Source: Isochrysis galbana
Taxonomy: Eukaryota > Haptophyta > Isochrysidales > Isochrysidaceae
Assembly: GCA_018136815.1 (NCBI GenBank)
Contig: CM030938.1
Span: forward strand, 1,338,202-1,402,201
Reading direction: 5' to 3'
DNA length: 64,000 nucleotides
Below are positions 1 through 11,699 of the stretch, piece by piece (within the stretch, counting starts at the first letter, position 1; the number at the start of each line of letters is the position of its first letter). The notes under the pieces were generated by a model, which was not told the DNA's origin, searched no databases, and saw nothing but the letters and a program-made list of their open reading frames with translations. The position numbers were made by a program, and so were the translations under genes.

Positions 1-350
1 AACAGAGGGCGAGGGGGGTTGTGCTTCTTGGGTTGCTTGTAGTTCCAAGAGGGAGTGGGAGAGGGAGTGAAGTGTTGGAAGAGGGCCCAAGGCAGGGCAC
101 TGAGTTGTAGGTGATTGTGGCCCACAAGAGTGGGGTGAAAACGAGAGGTGTATCAACATGAGTCTTGAGTTGAAATTTTTGGTGCTTTGAACAGAGGGCG
201 AGGGGGGTCGTGCTACTTGGGTTGGTTGTAGAGGGAAGGGAGAGTGGGAGAGGGAGTCAAGTGTTGAAGGAGTGCCCAAGGCAGGGCACTGAGTTGTAGG
301 TTCTTGTGGCCCAAAGGAGCGGCGTGAAAACGAGAAGTGACTCAACATGG
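1..350. repeat. Tandem duplication of a ~189-bp G-rich unit
   Basis: The block starting at position 1 recurs at 190 with scattered differences. Shared landmarks are the opening AACAGAGGGCGAGGGG, a GGGAGTGGGAGAGGGAGT stretch, and CCCAAGGCAGGGCACTGAG. The second unit ends near 350, where sequence related to the LINE copy begins. No coding potential is visible. The left boundary runs off the window, so copy number is unknown. Confidence 0.7.
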
Positions 351-394
351 AAAACAGAGGCTTAGGGTGCTCTCCGTAGGAGATTGATGGTTGT

Positions 395-790
395 GAAGTG
401 CCCTCCCATGTTGGGTGCACTGATGGTAGAGGTTTCCACCATGGGGAGGGCAGCTGAGCTGCCCTCCCACATGAGGTGCTCTTGGGGTGGGAGGGTTTCC
501 CACTGTTGGAGGGGGTCTCCAAGACCCCCTGCATGCTACGCAGAGCCATGGTGGCAACCTGTTCGGTGCCAGTGCTCGCCACCCCGCGCGCTTGCGCGGG
601 TGTGGTTTGGATGGGCTGGATGGGCTTTGAGAGGGCTTTCTGACGAGCCGCCTCGGGCGGCGTGGGGCGTCCCAGGTGGGGCGCGGTGGCGAGGGTCGCC
701 TGGGGCTCGGGAGCGGTCGCGGCACGCTCCATAGGTCAAACTATAACAATAGTTTTTGCTAAACTATAACAATAGTTTTTACTATTGCTA
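395..790 (-). mobile_element. 5' end fragment of the LINE-like element that is whole at 39070-42058
   Basis: Read on the minus strand, this stretch aligns with the 5' leader and N-terminal coding start of the large element at 39070-42058. Both have the leader CTATAACAATAGTTTTTG next to the start codon (ATG at 732 here, 42032 there), then the same Arg/Pro-rich opening, and further in the repeated CCACCATGG-containing segment. The leader motif is present twice here (about 741-785), so this copy carries a duplicated 5' tip. The coding part is only an N-terminal remnant of roughly 110 codons. A LINE copy that keeps only its 5' end is unusual, since truncation normally removes the 5' end, so a later deletion or rearrangement is likely. 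Confidence 0.7.
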
Positions 791-1226
791 CTGCAATAGC
801 TACCTGCTACCAACGCCAACGCTACTGAAGCTCAATTGTACCATATTGATAAAGGAATAGTAGTTTTATTTACGACCGTCGAGCTGTGGACGGCGACGGG
901 GAATAATGCTTGTCGGAGAAGAATCGGATTTGATAAGCTTCCGTGAATGCAAGAGTATCGCCCCTCGATACTTGCGTATCTACAACCTACAACCAGCTAG
1001 CGCTAGCGCTAAATAAAAGCTTAACAAAGTTGGTCCGAAGCGTTAAACATAGTTTGAAGCTAGAGTACCTCCCTTGGCAGCCGCGCATCGTCGAGTCTAT
1101 GCTCAAGGCCTAGCCATAGGAAGTCGGTCATCGTGCTTGCTGTCTCTTCATGCTCAGATAATGCAAGGTACATCGAGGGAGCTATGAGACGGTCAGGCTG
1201 GCATCGTGTCGTGCATCACTAAAGCC
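791..1226. other. Intergenic, 3' flank of the kinesin gene
   Basis: I see no gene, RNA or repeat here beyond a short run of TTGCTACTGCAATAG-type sequence continuing from the LINE fragment. The right part should hold the 3' untranslated region of the minus-strand kinesin gene. No canonical poly(A) signal stands out. Confidence 0.4.
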
Positions 1227-4200
1227 TCATTCGCCAACTGAACGGCGTCCTCCAATAGGCCGCAGCGCCGCACGCGAGACACCGGTTCCCGCCATGCAAG
1301 TAGTGGCTGATTTGCTACTAGCGGACGCCGGCTCCATGGGGCCTGGCGCTGCCGAGGCCCACCGCGTGCCCGTGCTACGGCCCGTGCCACGACCCGTAGA
1401 TCCGCACCCTCTCCCACCGACCGACGACCCGGCGCAGCCTCGGGCTTCCACGTCGAGGCCTTGCGCTTCGAGGCGCGCGCGGGTACGTTCAGAGAGCATC
1501 GCCTTTGGAGGTTGCGGCGGCGTCTTTGCTCGAGTCGCAGCGTCCTTAGCGGTGCTTAGAAGCCCTCGCGCGGCGCTCCCAGCTGATGGGAGCAGGCCAC
1601 CGCGTGGAAGCGCGCCCTCACTATTCGCGCGGCCCCGCGAGGATATCCTCGCATTTTCTGCAGCACCCCTTGGCGGCTTGCCCAGCTCGGCACGCAGCTC
1701 ATCGATTTCGCGTCGGGCCCGGGCGAGCTCCTCACCCTTGGCGCGCGACTCCTGCATATTCTGGCACAGAGCCATCGCAAGCCCATCCTCCTTTCCCGAT
1801 GCCATCATCTCCTTTACCTCGGCCAACCACTCGCGAGACTCGCGCTCTCGGTCCCGAGTCTCGACGAGCTCACGCGTGAGCGCCTCCATTTGCTCGCGCA
1901 TGAGCTGACCTTCTTGGTCGATGCAGCCCACCTGCGCTGCTAGCTCGGCCCAAGAAGCCTCGAAAGCGCGAGCCTGTGCCAACTCTGCGGCCTGCGTCTC
2001 GAGCGCCTGCATTGCGTCGGCAAGCTCGGCACGCAGCGCATCGGCCAAGCCGGAGACCTCCGCGGCGCGCGCCTCCGCCACCGACGCCTGCGCCGCGAGA
2101 GCCTTGGCGTCCGACTGCGTGGCACTGAGCGATGCGTCGGCCAGCCGCAGCGCGAGCTCTTGTTGCACGCACTTCTCGCGCTCAATTGCTAGCCGGTCCT
2201 CGTCGTCCATCTCCGCGTCGGAGGCTGCAGCCGTGTCGTCTCCACTTGTTGGCACGCCCGCGCGTGCAGCGGCCTGACGGAGGTTCTCGAGCTCCACTTC
2301 GAGCTCAGCAAGGCGTACGGTTTGACTCGCTAGCTGCTGTTGCTGTGCAGCCTCTCGCGCTGTAGCGGAGCCAGTACCAGCAGTCACCTGCTCGATCGTC
2401 GTTGCTTGACACGATACAACGGCCAAGAGCTGCTCGTTCTGCCGCCGTGTCGATGCAAGCTGGTCGCGCAGTAGCGCCTCACGCGCGGGGGCATCCTTGG
2501 CAGCCAGACCGGCCGAGGATGGCAGCACTGGTGCGCCGTTGGCGATCATCCCCAGCCGGTCCGCTGGACCATCAGACGTGCGCAGCACCAAACGGTAGGA
2601 GATACACCTCTCGGCTGCCGTGATGCCCCGTTGCAATGTAGCAAGTACCGTACGGCGTCCTAAGCCCACACCCTCTGCCCTCTCGTCGCCCAGGACGTCA
2701 TAGTCACCCTTCTCGCCTTTGCCACTGGCACCGCTCAGATCGATGAGCGCCTTGGCCGCTGCCTGTGCCTCCGCCACCCGCCGCTCGCATGCACCTCCAT
2801 CCCCTGCCGAGTCCGCCGGCCCCACCGCCTGCAGGCGCTGCGCTTCCGCACCCAGCACATCAATCAGCGATGCGGAGATTGCACTCGCGCACTCACCGAC
2901 GGCTCTTGACGCGAGCATGTCGCTCGTGCCGGCAGACGCGCCCGTGCCGTGCAGTTTGCCGAGGGCCACTTCCACCATCTCCTCGACGGCTGTCATATCC
3001 TTCGCCGCCTCTTCCACGTCGGCCATCTCGACGCGCCCGAGCGAGGAGGCGATGTGCATCGCGCGCTCCGCTTCAAGCGAGGCGCGCACCTGTCCCCACA
3101 GGGAGGAGAGGCGCGCGCGTATCTCGTCCGACTTGACAATCTGTGCCGCTAGCCCCTCAAGCCGCAAACGCAACAGGCGTAGTGCGTGTAGGCTCGAGGC
3201 ATCGTTGAGCCCGAGCGCACCGCGCAAGTTGCCGCTAGACTTGTCGCCCAGCAAGCGGTTCAGATCGATGCTCGCGCCCAAATCGAGCCCGGCGGCATCG
3301 GTGTCGGCGCCGACGGCGCCACTGCTATCCATTGACGCGATCCCCTCGCGCACCGCTTGCATCATCACAGCGAGCATACTAGCACATCGCGCTGCCTCGT
3401 CCTCGGTGGCGCGCAGCTCTGCCTGCAGGCTCGCCATGCTGGGCAGGAAGCCCTCGCCCCAAGCACGATTATTGGCCCACAAAAGAGGCAGCCAGGGTCC
3501 ACCTGCAAATCGGTGGGCCGCGCGCCTGGACTCGTGGTACTCGACTACCTCAGCACGTGCGGCCTCGTGGGCAGCCGCTAGCTGCGCCGCCACGGCCGCC
3601 TTCTCCTCGTAGGAGACTGCGAGGCGCGCTTCGTATTCCTCCACCTGGGCAGTGGGAGCTGCCGTTTGGATGGAAGGTAGCAGGATGGAGGGCAGCGTGC
3701 GTGAGGGGCGCGGCGCGCCCGCTTGCTCAGACGGAAGGAAGTGGGCCGGTGAGCGGATCGAGCGTGCACCTGCGAGCGGTAAAGGCTGAGCTGCTGCTTC
3801 TCCTCCTCGGAGACAGCGGTGCCTGACGCTTCAGCTAGCTTACGCCTTAGGAGGTCAACCTCGGACTTCAACTTGCCCACCTACATGGCGAGAAGGAAGT
3901 GAGCCACCTTGGCGGCACGCAAGCTGCACCATCGATGTGTACGGCCGCAGTTGGCGCAGCGCTGACGGCGGCCCGATGTACGCTTGGTCAGGGCCCTTGC
4001 TGTTGGTAGTCCGCACCTCTGAGATTTGCTCATTTTTGTGCGCACGCAGCACGATTGACTTGGCCCGATCCGCATACTGGAGCGTGGAGAGCGTCTCATC
4101 GACGTGTTGCGCCTCAGAGGATACAGTTGCCACCTGCAGTATAGATTGTAACAAGAAGCTCAACGACGGCTGGGCCATTGCCACGTGTCGCCAGGCGGGC

Positions 4201-5418
4201 TATCAAAATCGGCACTAGCCAGTCGCGCTGTCTGTTTGCCGGGCGAGAGGGCGCGACGTGCGCAACCGCGCCACACGGCAGCCCAACGACCCAGCCATTG
4301 AGCGCCCACGGGCCAGTGTCCCTCACCATAACTGTGAGTGAGTTACCGCCGAGCGACTCCTGGAGCACACGGGTGAGCTTCGAGTTGCGGAAGGGCACGA
4401 AGGTGCGTTTGCCCGACTTTGCGGCATTTGCGAGGGCAATGATCACATTGCCCAATGCTGAGAGCGACACGTTGATCGCGATGCCCTCCTTAAGCCGAGA
4501 TCCTTCGGCGCCAGTCTTGGACGCGCGTTCGGAGCCGGCCAAATCGACCAGGTTGATCTTGGACCAGCGCTCTCGCCGCTCCGAGCCGTCAGTACCCTCA
4601 ACGGGCTCTTGTTGCGTCACGCGCAGCGAGAAGATGGCGTGCGAACGCGACGAGCGGGCGTTCATCTGCGTCTCACCTGTGGCCCGGCGCGCGTTGCCGT
4701 CAGCCATCAGCCGCGCCAGCTGCTTGCGATCCCGGACGGGCATCTCAATCAGCCCTTTCACATGCACCCCAAGGGATGGGTGCTCCTTGATCTCAAGCGC
4801 CTCGGCGGCAGGCGCGCCATCCCTCTTGCCAGCCGAGGGCGCGCGCCTCGTCGCCGGACGGAGGAGGTCATGTAAACACTCGTTGTAGATCTCGAGGTAG
4901 GAGGCGGTCAGCAAGAATTTGCGCTCCGCCTCCTCCTCGAGCGCCCTGTCCACCACAAAGAAGAGCTCTTCTCCCAGCCGCGGCACGATGCCGGCGCCCT
5001 CCTCGCTCCCGTCGCCCGCCATCGTGTGCGTCTTGCCAGAGCCGGTCTGGCCGTAAGCAAATATGGTAGCATTGAAGCCCTGGAGTGCTTTGCGCAAAAT
5101 CGGTGCCCCAAGCTCCTCGTAGATCCGCTCCTGTCTCGCGCTAGGGCCGTAAGTGTGATCGAAGCGGAATGTCTTCTCGTTGACTCCGGGTGAAAGCGTG
5201 AGCTGGCGGGCTTCCTCGTCGACAAGGAGGGCTGACACGGCAGAAGAGGGGCCAGGTTTCACACGCACGCCCACGATGACGCTCTCAGGCATCTCCGCCT
5301 CCGCGCTAGCCAGCGTAGGCCCCGTGGACAATGGGGAGTCCACCGGGGGCGCCGCGGCGATCATCACGCGGCGGGCGAGAGGGGGGGAGGGGGCGGGAGA
5401 GAAGGGGGGAGGGGGCAT
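1227..5418 (-). CDS. Kinesin-like protein, N-terminal motor with long coiled coil
   Basis: Microtubule motor ATPase with an N-terminal motor. Proposed exons on the minus strand are 5418-4327, 4133-4017, 3880-3770 and 3644-1227, joined by three GT-AG introns of 193, 136 and 125 bp, giving about 1,245 residues. The motor spans about residues 45-405: P-loop GQTGSGKTHTM near 123-133, switch I NARSSRSH at 253-260, switch II DLAGSE near 292-297, and the end YADRAKSIV restored across the first intron. The rest is Ala/Glu/Arg-rich heptad sequence typical of a dimerising coiled coil, then a basic Ser/Gly-rich tail. The start is uncertain. ATGs at 5418, 5365 and a later one before ESVIVGVRVKP are all in frame, and the region before the motor is low complexity. 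I cannot assign a kinesin subfamily: the neck sequence matches none of the classical families I remember. The 5' leader is C/CT-rich on the sense strand. Confidence 0.9.
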
Positions 5419-5616
5419 TCTACTACTAACTACTTTACTACTAGCACTACCTTTTGAAATGTGTGGAGTAAGTGGCGGGTGGGAAATACGAAATACGTAG
5501 TTACCGATTCTGGCCAGCATATATGTATATTTGGCTGTATTTGAAGCGCGTCACATGGAGGTGCGGCCCCCGGGAGCCTGCATGGTAAACACGGGTTTAC
5601 CGTGTTTGTAAAGAGG

Positions 5617-7000
5617 TAGGGCCGTCAAACACTATTTGAACTTCTAAGTAGGGTGTAAAAATGAACAATAACAATAAGTAGTCAGGATTGAGGATTGAGG
5701 AAATGCACCAAAGTAAAGCGGTAGAAACCCCGGAAAACACCCATCTAGCACATATTCGATGCCCTTCGGCCCTTCGGGCCCTAGACCCCCCCCGGGCAGG
5801 GCGTATGGGTTCACGTTGACACGCCCTCGAGGGCCCATTACAGTAGCTTGGGCAAGGTGTTAACCCATCTGGCCTCTTACAAGTGTTGACGCAGGGCACA
5901 ACAAGTGTTGACACGGTGTTGACGCACTTCCACTCGTCACTGTTGCGGTTGCTGGTTGCTGATTCTGCTTGCTTTAGCGGGCAGCGGGCAGCGCGGCAGC
6001 GCGCGCGAGGGAATGCGCGGTCAAATGACAAAATGCCTATCGGGACACGCGCGGCTCCGCGCAGGTGGAACGCGCAGGCGACGCGCAGCGCGCAACGTGA
6101 GCGTCGGCCGGTCGGTCGCGCGCAGCGAGTGCAGCGAGCAGCCGGTCCACAGCCGCGAAGGCGGCGGCGTGCACCGCCGGCGCACCTCCGACGGCCGCCG
6201 CTGCCTCCCCACGCAGTAGGCGGCCCACGCGTGCACAAGGAGTAGCACGGTCCCATCGTGCGCGGGCGCGGGCGCGCCGGCGCGCCGCCCGTGTAGCGGT
6301 AGCAGCGCAACGCGCGCAGCAGCAGGTGCAGCCGCGCAAGCTCCAAGTCGGCCATGGTGCCATGGTGCCCGTGCCGAAGAGCAACTCCCCACTTGCCACT
6401 TGGCCGTGCAGCTCCTCGTGCGCGCGCACGCGCGGCACGTAGCATTCAGTGGGTGCGTGAGTGCGTGGGTGCACAGTAGTACACAGCACCGGCGGTGTGG
6501 TGTTAACCCGCTGCTGGTACCAACACTTGCAGATTGAGGTGTTAATTAACGCATGTGCCACACCTAGCCAATGGAGGTGTTAACGCAAAGTGGGTCAACA
6601 CCGGGTAAACGTGAACCCATACACCCTGCCCCCGGGAGCCGGGAGCCCCAACAACGAAGCGTAACCCAAAAACCAAAAACGGCAAAACAGGAAACAGGAA
6701 ACAGGCCGAAATACGAAATACTACTACTATTTAGTAAATAAATACACGTTCTCGTTCTTGGGGACGGGGAGCCCAAATTATTTGCCGAATTCAAACTGAC
6801 ACCGTGCGCGCTGCGAGCCCGTTCTTGGTCATCAATCCTGTGCCCGGCGCGCGCCACATACCACATACCGAATAATAGCCAGGAATCGCCCAGCCAGCCA
6901 CGCCGACGCCGAGCTCGCGCGCGACGCGCCCCAAAGCCGCGTCGAAATCGGCAGCCGCGGCGACCCGGGGCGGCGTGTTTCCGTCTACGGAGTACTCTTC
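5617..7000 (+). mobile_element. Degraded member of the TAGGGCGGTCAAACAG transposon family (R-type end), split by another element
   Basis: Position 5617 opens with TAGGGCCGTCAAACA, one mismatch from the family terminal repeat. The subterminal sequence that follows (AACTTCTAAGTAGGGTG and on to GGGCCCTAGACCCCC near 5790) matches the R-type ends at 53092 and 12609. At 5791 the match stops at an inserted inverted-repeat element and resumes after 6636 (AACAACGAAGCGTAACCC corresponds to ACAACAAAACGTAAGC at 59069). A diverged single copy of the family's ~200-bp internal unit follows at about 6791-6990. No opposite end or target duplication was found, so this is an old remnant. Confidence 0.65.
5791..6636. 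mobile_element. Inverted-repeat element (~846 bp) with subterminal GTGTTRAC motifs
   Basis: The two ends are inverted copies of each other: CCCGGGCAGGGCGTATGGG then TTCACGTTGAC at 5791-5820, and the reverse complement of a near-identical stretch at about 6605-6636. Inside each end there are several copies of GTGTTGAC or GTGTTAAC (near 5858, 5883 and 5905-5920 on the left; near 6505, 6538, 6573 and 6594 on the right). The middle is GC-rich and has no convincing ORF. It interrupts the older transposon end that starts at 5617. It looks like a non-autonomous DNA transposon. A target duplication is not clear because both junctions lie in C/G runs. Confidence 0.65.
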
Positions 7001-7712
7001 TGGGATCGGGAAATCCAGCGGCCAATTTCCTTTGAAAGCATCGCCCCATTTCGTCGGGGGTCTTTGTCTGCTAGGTCGGGAGGGGCGCCTTGTAGTTGGA
7101 GGCCTATTGCAATATTGCAATGGTAATGGTATCACAGGGAGGCCGCAGCGCGGCCCCTTGTGGCTTGAGGATGAGTAGCGCGGCGCGGCGCGGCGCGGCG
7201 CGTATCCTGTTACTTCATCACAAGTTAAAAGATACCCAAGGGGGCCACTGACCACACAGGGCACACTAACAATATCACGCGCAGATCAAGCACACACACA
7301 CACGGGGGATACCGACCCTCTCGGGGGTGGGGACGTACTCCCTCTACCCGCAACAACTTTAGGAACGTGACTTCTTAGAACTCCCTCCTCAATCCCTCTT
7401 TCAACCCCTTTTTAACTTTGCAAAAACCCTACTAGTACTAGATTGTACACGACGTAAACGAGGAAGTGAACCCCGAGGTGGCAAGGAAAGGGCTACTCAG
7501 CGGGCTTAGGGCTGACTCCTACACGTCCAACCCTTGATTCGACGACTAAGCTAGGTTGGTCATGCTTCTAAGTAACAAGATAAGTGTACACAGTTGTCGC
7601 CGTCGAACTAGTCGAGGAAACATGTGCCCACCCGTGCGCGATGTGGGTGGCCTACACGGCCTACCCTCGTAGCCATGCGGTACGCCTAGACGCGTGTCGC
7701 CGTTACGCGAGG
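7001..7712. other. Intergenic, 3' flank of the PP2C/kinase gene
   Basis: No gene is seen. A short (GGCGC)n run lies near 7178-7202, and an AT-richer stretch near 7370-7450 may include the 3' untranslated region of the minus-strand PP2C/kinase gene that ends at 7713. Confidence 0.35.
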
Positions 7713-10373
7713 TCACACGACCCTGCCAAAGCCCTCGCTCCATGGTGCCCCGCTCGTCGGAGCGACGGTGGACAAGAAACGCCTTGCCGAACGAGCGCGC
7801 GCCGATGCCGCGTTTGTTTGTTCGCACCACGACTTGGACTTGGACGGCACATGGACGTTCCCGTGCATCAATGCCTGCGGGGAAGACAGAGTAGAAATCC
7901 ATCCGTTTTGTTTTACGACTCGATCTTTCGTGGTGGCTGGAGGTTGTAGTTTTGTGCCCGACTAGATATCGCGCAAGCACCGCGCTCAAAAATCCGAACG
8001 AGCACGGGAGAGTCACCGGAATCGCAAGGGCACGCACCTCAAAGTCGATCATCGCGAACCACGGCTGCTCGGAAAGCCTTGTTGGGCCCTCGATGCCGCA
8101 TCCGAGACGCCGACTAGGGGTTGGGTGGAGGAGATCATTGATGAGACCGTCGAGCTCAGCCGAGAGTCCGAGCGTGGCTGTTGTGATGCCTCCATGCACA
8201 TGTGTGGCAATGCGTCGGTAGAGGTCGACCTCTGCGACGGAGTCGGCATCCTCAGCGGGGCCGATCCACGGAACCTAACACATAGCATAATATGGGCAAA
8301 GTGAGCTGGTGGTTGAACACATCCGCGCGCGTTGTGCACGCGCGTTGTGCCCACCACGCGCGATGCAACATCGCGCAGGTAGTGATGCGCGCGAGCTCAT
8401 CATGTTCTCTAGGCGAGACGCGCCAACAAGGTGACGTGATGCGCACCGATCCAGTGGTGAGCTGGTACAGGAGCACACCAAGTTGCCAGTAGTCGACCGG
8501 AAATCCATGGCCAAGCTGTGCCACCTGCTCAGGCGCGAAGTAAAGCCCAGAGCCGCAGATATCATTGATGCTCGCCTCGTCTTCGAGCCGGACGGCGAAG
8601 CGCAGATCCCATAGCTGCAGCCTGCCGTTGGCATCAAGCGCCAACGCGTCTGGCGAGAGGTTCCGGCTGACAATGCCAACGGCATGAAGATGCTCGAGGG
8701 CAAGAGCAACGCTCGCTCCATAGAAGCATGCACTGGCCTCGTCAAGGACTCCCTCGATGTCGAGCAGCTGCTGCAAATCACCGACGATGCGCTCCTTGAA
8801 GAGCGAGTAGAGGTGCGTTTCGTCGTGCCAGTGCGTCAGCGCGATCGGCACGAAAGGCGAAGGCGTCGGCATCTCTTGTAGCAGTGTCGCCTCGGCCATC
8901 AGGCGCGAGGCCATCCCCGATGCCTCCGCCTGGGCCTTAGAAGAAGCGCGGAGCGTGTACTCCTCGCCAGTGGTGCGATGGCGCGCGAACATGAGCGCGG
9001 AGCTCTCGTTGGACGTCACGAGTCCGTGGAGCGCGAAGCTGCCCCGCGAGACGTCCGATGGGCCTTGCGCCTCGCGATGCCGCACGTGCACACGCCGAAC
9101 CTTGACGATAGCTTCGCGCTGCTTCCTAAACGCATCGTGGATGGCCTGGAGCGGACCAAACTCCTCTTCAAAGCGCCTCTTGCTTATGGTGGCGCACCTC
9201 AAGGGCCCTTTGGCAACAACGCTAGCCTTGCTAGGTGCCGCGCCAAGCAGCGCGTGCTCCCCAAAATAAACATCGGGGAGTGTTGAGAGCTCGTCCTCCC
9301 CGCCGGTTTTCGTGTTTCTCGCAAGGGCGGCGCAACCCGACACGACGAGGTGCAGAGCGTCAATACAATCTCCTTGCTTCACAACGTGCTCACCGTCGCG
9401 GTACGTCGTCTCTATCAGCAACTCCTCGAGGCGTCGGAGCTGAGGCATCGTGAGGGGCTTGAGCGTCGGGACGGAGCGTAGCGTGCGCCGCATCTGGTTC
9501 GACGACGACCGCATAAGCACAGCCCGAAACGAGCGGCGGTCGATGGCCCAAAGTGCGCCAGTGGAGACACACGTGACCGTCGCAGCGCGCGGCTTGTTGT
9601 GGAGGATGGCGAGCTCACCAAAGCAGGGATTCGTGCCACCCGCAGCCGTATACCTCATAACCTCGACTGGCGGAGAGCCGGCGGCGGCCTGCACGGTCAC
9701 TAAATACTCGCCTGCATCCACGATGTAGAACACGTCGCCAGCGCTGCCCTGCTGGATGACCACCTCGCCGGCTTTGACCTCTGTCCGCACCATCGCGTTG
9801 AAGATCATCTTGGACTGGGTGTCACTGAGGTGCTGAAACAAAAAATTCGCCTTGACCGCTGACTTGATGCGGCCTAGCTCCGCGTCGGTCTTGGGCACGA
9901 ATGCCGGCACAAAGTCTGACAAGTCTTCGTCGGGCACCACGGGCGCACCGATTGCCATCTCCGCGCGCTTCTCCTTAGAAACTCCACGGCGCACAGGCCG
10001 GCTAGGTGTCGGGAGCTGAAGCGCAGCAACGTAGTCGGCTGAAGTGCGTGAGGATTGCGCACTGCTACGCATAGATTCGATGCCCGCTGTCTTGCGATTC
10101 TCAGCCTCGTCGAAATCGAGGAAAATGATGATCATGGTGATGTCGTCGGTGCGCACCTCGTATTGCAGCCACAACCGGTATGCCTCGGCCACGACGGCAC
10201 GGCACGCCTCGAGCGGGTCATTGAACTTGAGGATCATGTCCGTCACCGCCTGGTTGGTGAGGAACTCCCACACACCGTCCGACGCGAGCACGATGAACTT
10301 GTCGTTGGGCGTCAACTCCTACGGACCATACGATGCGAATGGACAGAGTGGCGGGCGGCACGTGCGGCTTCAA

Positions 10374-10416
<43 letters not shown>

Positions 10417-11671
10417 GATACTTGTCCCGTACTAGTCTGAGCCCGCCACCCGGAAGCGTTGACATGCCTTTAGGAGCAGCTCCGGCACAGCATGAACGCC
10501 AATCGCCTCCGCGAGGTTGTCGCCGATGGACCGAGTGAAGGCACAGCCCGGATAGGTCTGACCAGGTGCCCACAGTCGGGGCGGGTCTCCGCCATTGTCG
10601 ACCTCCTCTCCTAGTTCGACACCCCTACGCGGAAATGCAGCACGTGCTGATCAGGGGCGACGAAAAGTGACGCTGCCAGGCGGCAATGCTCGAGCCCACC
10701 GACGCGCGCTTGCTAGTGGTGGCTGAGGGGCATCTTTGCTGACCAGTTTTCGTGGTACGGTTCAAAGCCCTCAAGCTGGTCGCACGACATGACCACCGCG
10801 CCGGCCTTTTTCACGCGTGCCCGCTCGTCAGCGCGGTATGGGGTCTAGAGCGGTGCGGGGTTCCATAAGTTAGTAAGGTTGCGGAACACCAGCCGTCCCG
10901 GCCACGCCACAAATGCACATAACACGAAGTCGGCAAGCAAGACATGCACGAGCCGCGAGCAGGCTGGCGCACCTGATCCATGGAGAGCGAATGCGCGATC
11001 ACCCGCTGACCCTTCTTCTCCCCCATTATTGCGCGCGAGTCGCCAATGTTGGCGATCACCAGTTGCCGGTCCCTAAAGTAGGCAGTAATGGCTGTGGTGC
11101 CAGACATGGAGTCGTCAAAGTCTTGCTCGTGCATCCCGACGTTGCACTCGGCAAAAGCCGTGGTGTGGGCGACCTGAAGGTCGCTGTTTGGCTCGTCCAT
11201 CGCCTTACGAAGCCGAGGCTCGAACGTGTCGCGCACATACGCAGAGCATGTGTCCCCCTCAGCGCCGTGCCCATCGAACACCCCAGCGAAGAAGGAGGAG
11301 CTTTCGCCTCCGATGGATGGCGTGATGCGGAAGGCATCCTGGTTGCTCTTATGCAGATCCTCCGGGTAGTAGCCTCTCTGGGAGAGGTAGGCATACCTAC
11401 GATACAGCGTTGGTCAGGCGCGAGTGGAGACGGGCAAGGAAGACGCGGCTGTGCAGAAGGGTCGGGCGGGGCGGCTCTGCCCGTACCTGAGCGTGATCCC
11501 CGAGTCACCCAGTCGGTGGGTAAGCGTCTTTTCACACGATTGGATGCGCAAGTTGATCTCCTCGTTGGTGAGGGGCTCATAGGGCTCGAGCTGTTCATCA
11601 GGAGCGGTATGCGCGGTGTGACCGGCAGACTTCCGTGGCTCGGTAACGAGCGTCGAGGTGGTGCAGCCCAT
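7713..11671 (-). CDS. PP2C phosphatase / two cNMP-binding domains / AGC-type (pseudo)kinase fusion
   Basis: Plant/alga-type cyclic-nucleotide-dependent kinase with a built-in PP2C phosphatase. Seven proposed exons: 11671-11487, 11396-10973, 10844-10744, 10624-10468, 10318-8447, 8274-8038 and 7874-7713. They total 3,138 bp, about 1,045 residues, and all phases agree. The N-terminus MGCTTS is a myristoylation/palmitoylation-type start. PP2C (about 63-360): [32 protein letters not shown] and TDDITM. cNMP pocket A (about 522-536) is [16 protein letters not shown] with the phosphate-binding Arg. Pocket B (about 640-656) reads [16 protein letters not shown] and lacks it. In the kinase part (about 715-1010) the usual ATP-binding Lys is Arg in YTLRASSK, the catalytic loop reads SRNLSPDA where RD is expected, and DFG reads DLR, so catalysis is doubtful. 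The C-terminal tail resumes with [11 protein letters not shown] across the last intron. Intron 4 has a GC donor after 10468 and holds a 42-nt G tract. Confidence 0.92.
10374..10415 (+). repeat. 42-nt poly-G tract inside an intron
   Basis: An uninterrupted run of G on the plus strand, so poly-C in the PP2C/kinase pre-mRNA, within the intron between 10318 and 10468. It lies a few tens of bases upstream of the acceptor and could serve as an extreme polypyrimidine tract. Exact length may be affected by sequencing. Confidence 0.85.
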
Positions 11672-11699
11672 GAGCCGCGGCGCACACGGAGAGTAGCAG

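Noticed and set aside
2719-3612. Plus-strand frame of 297 codons
   Set aside because: Antisense shadow of the kinesin coiled-coil exon. The minus strand has kinesin motifs and consistent splicing.
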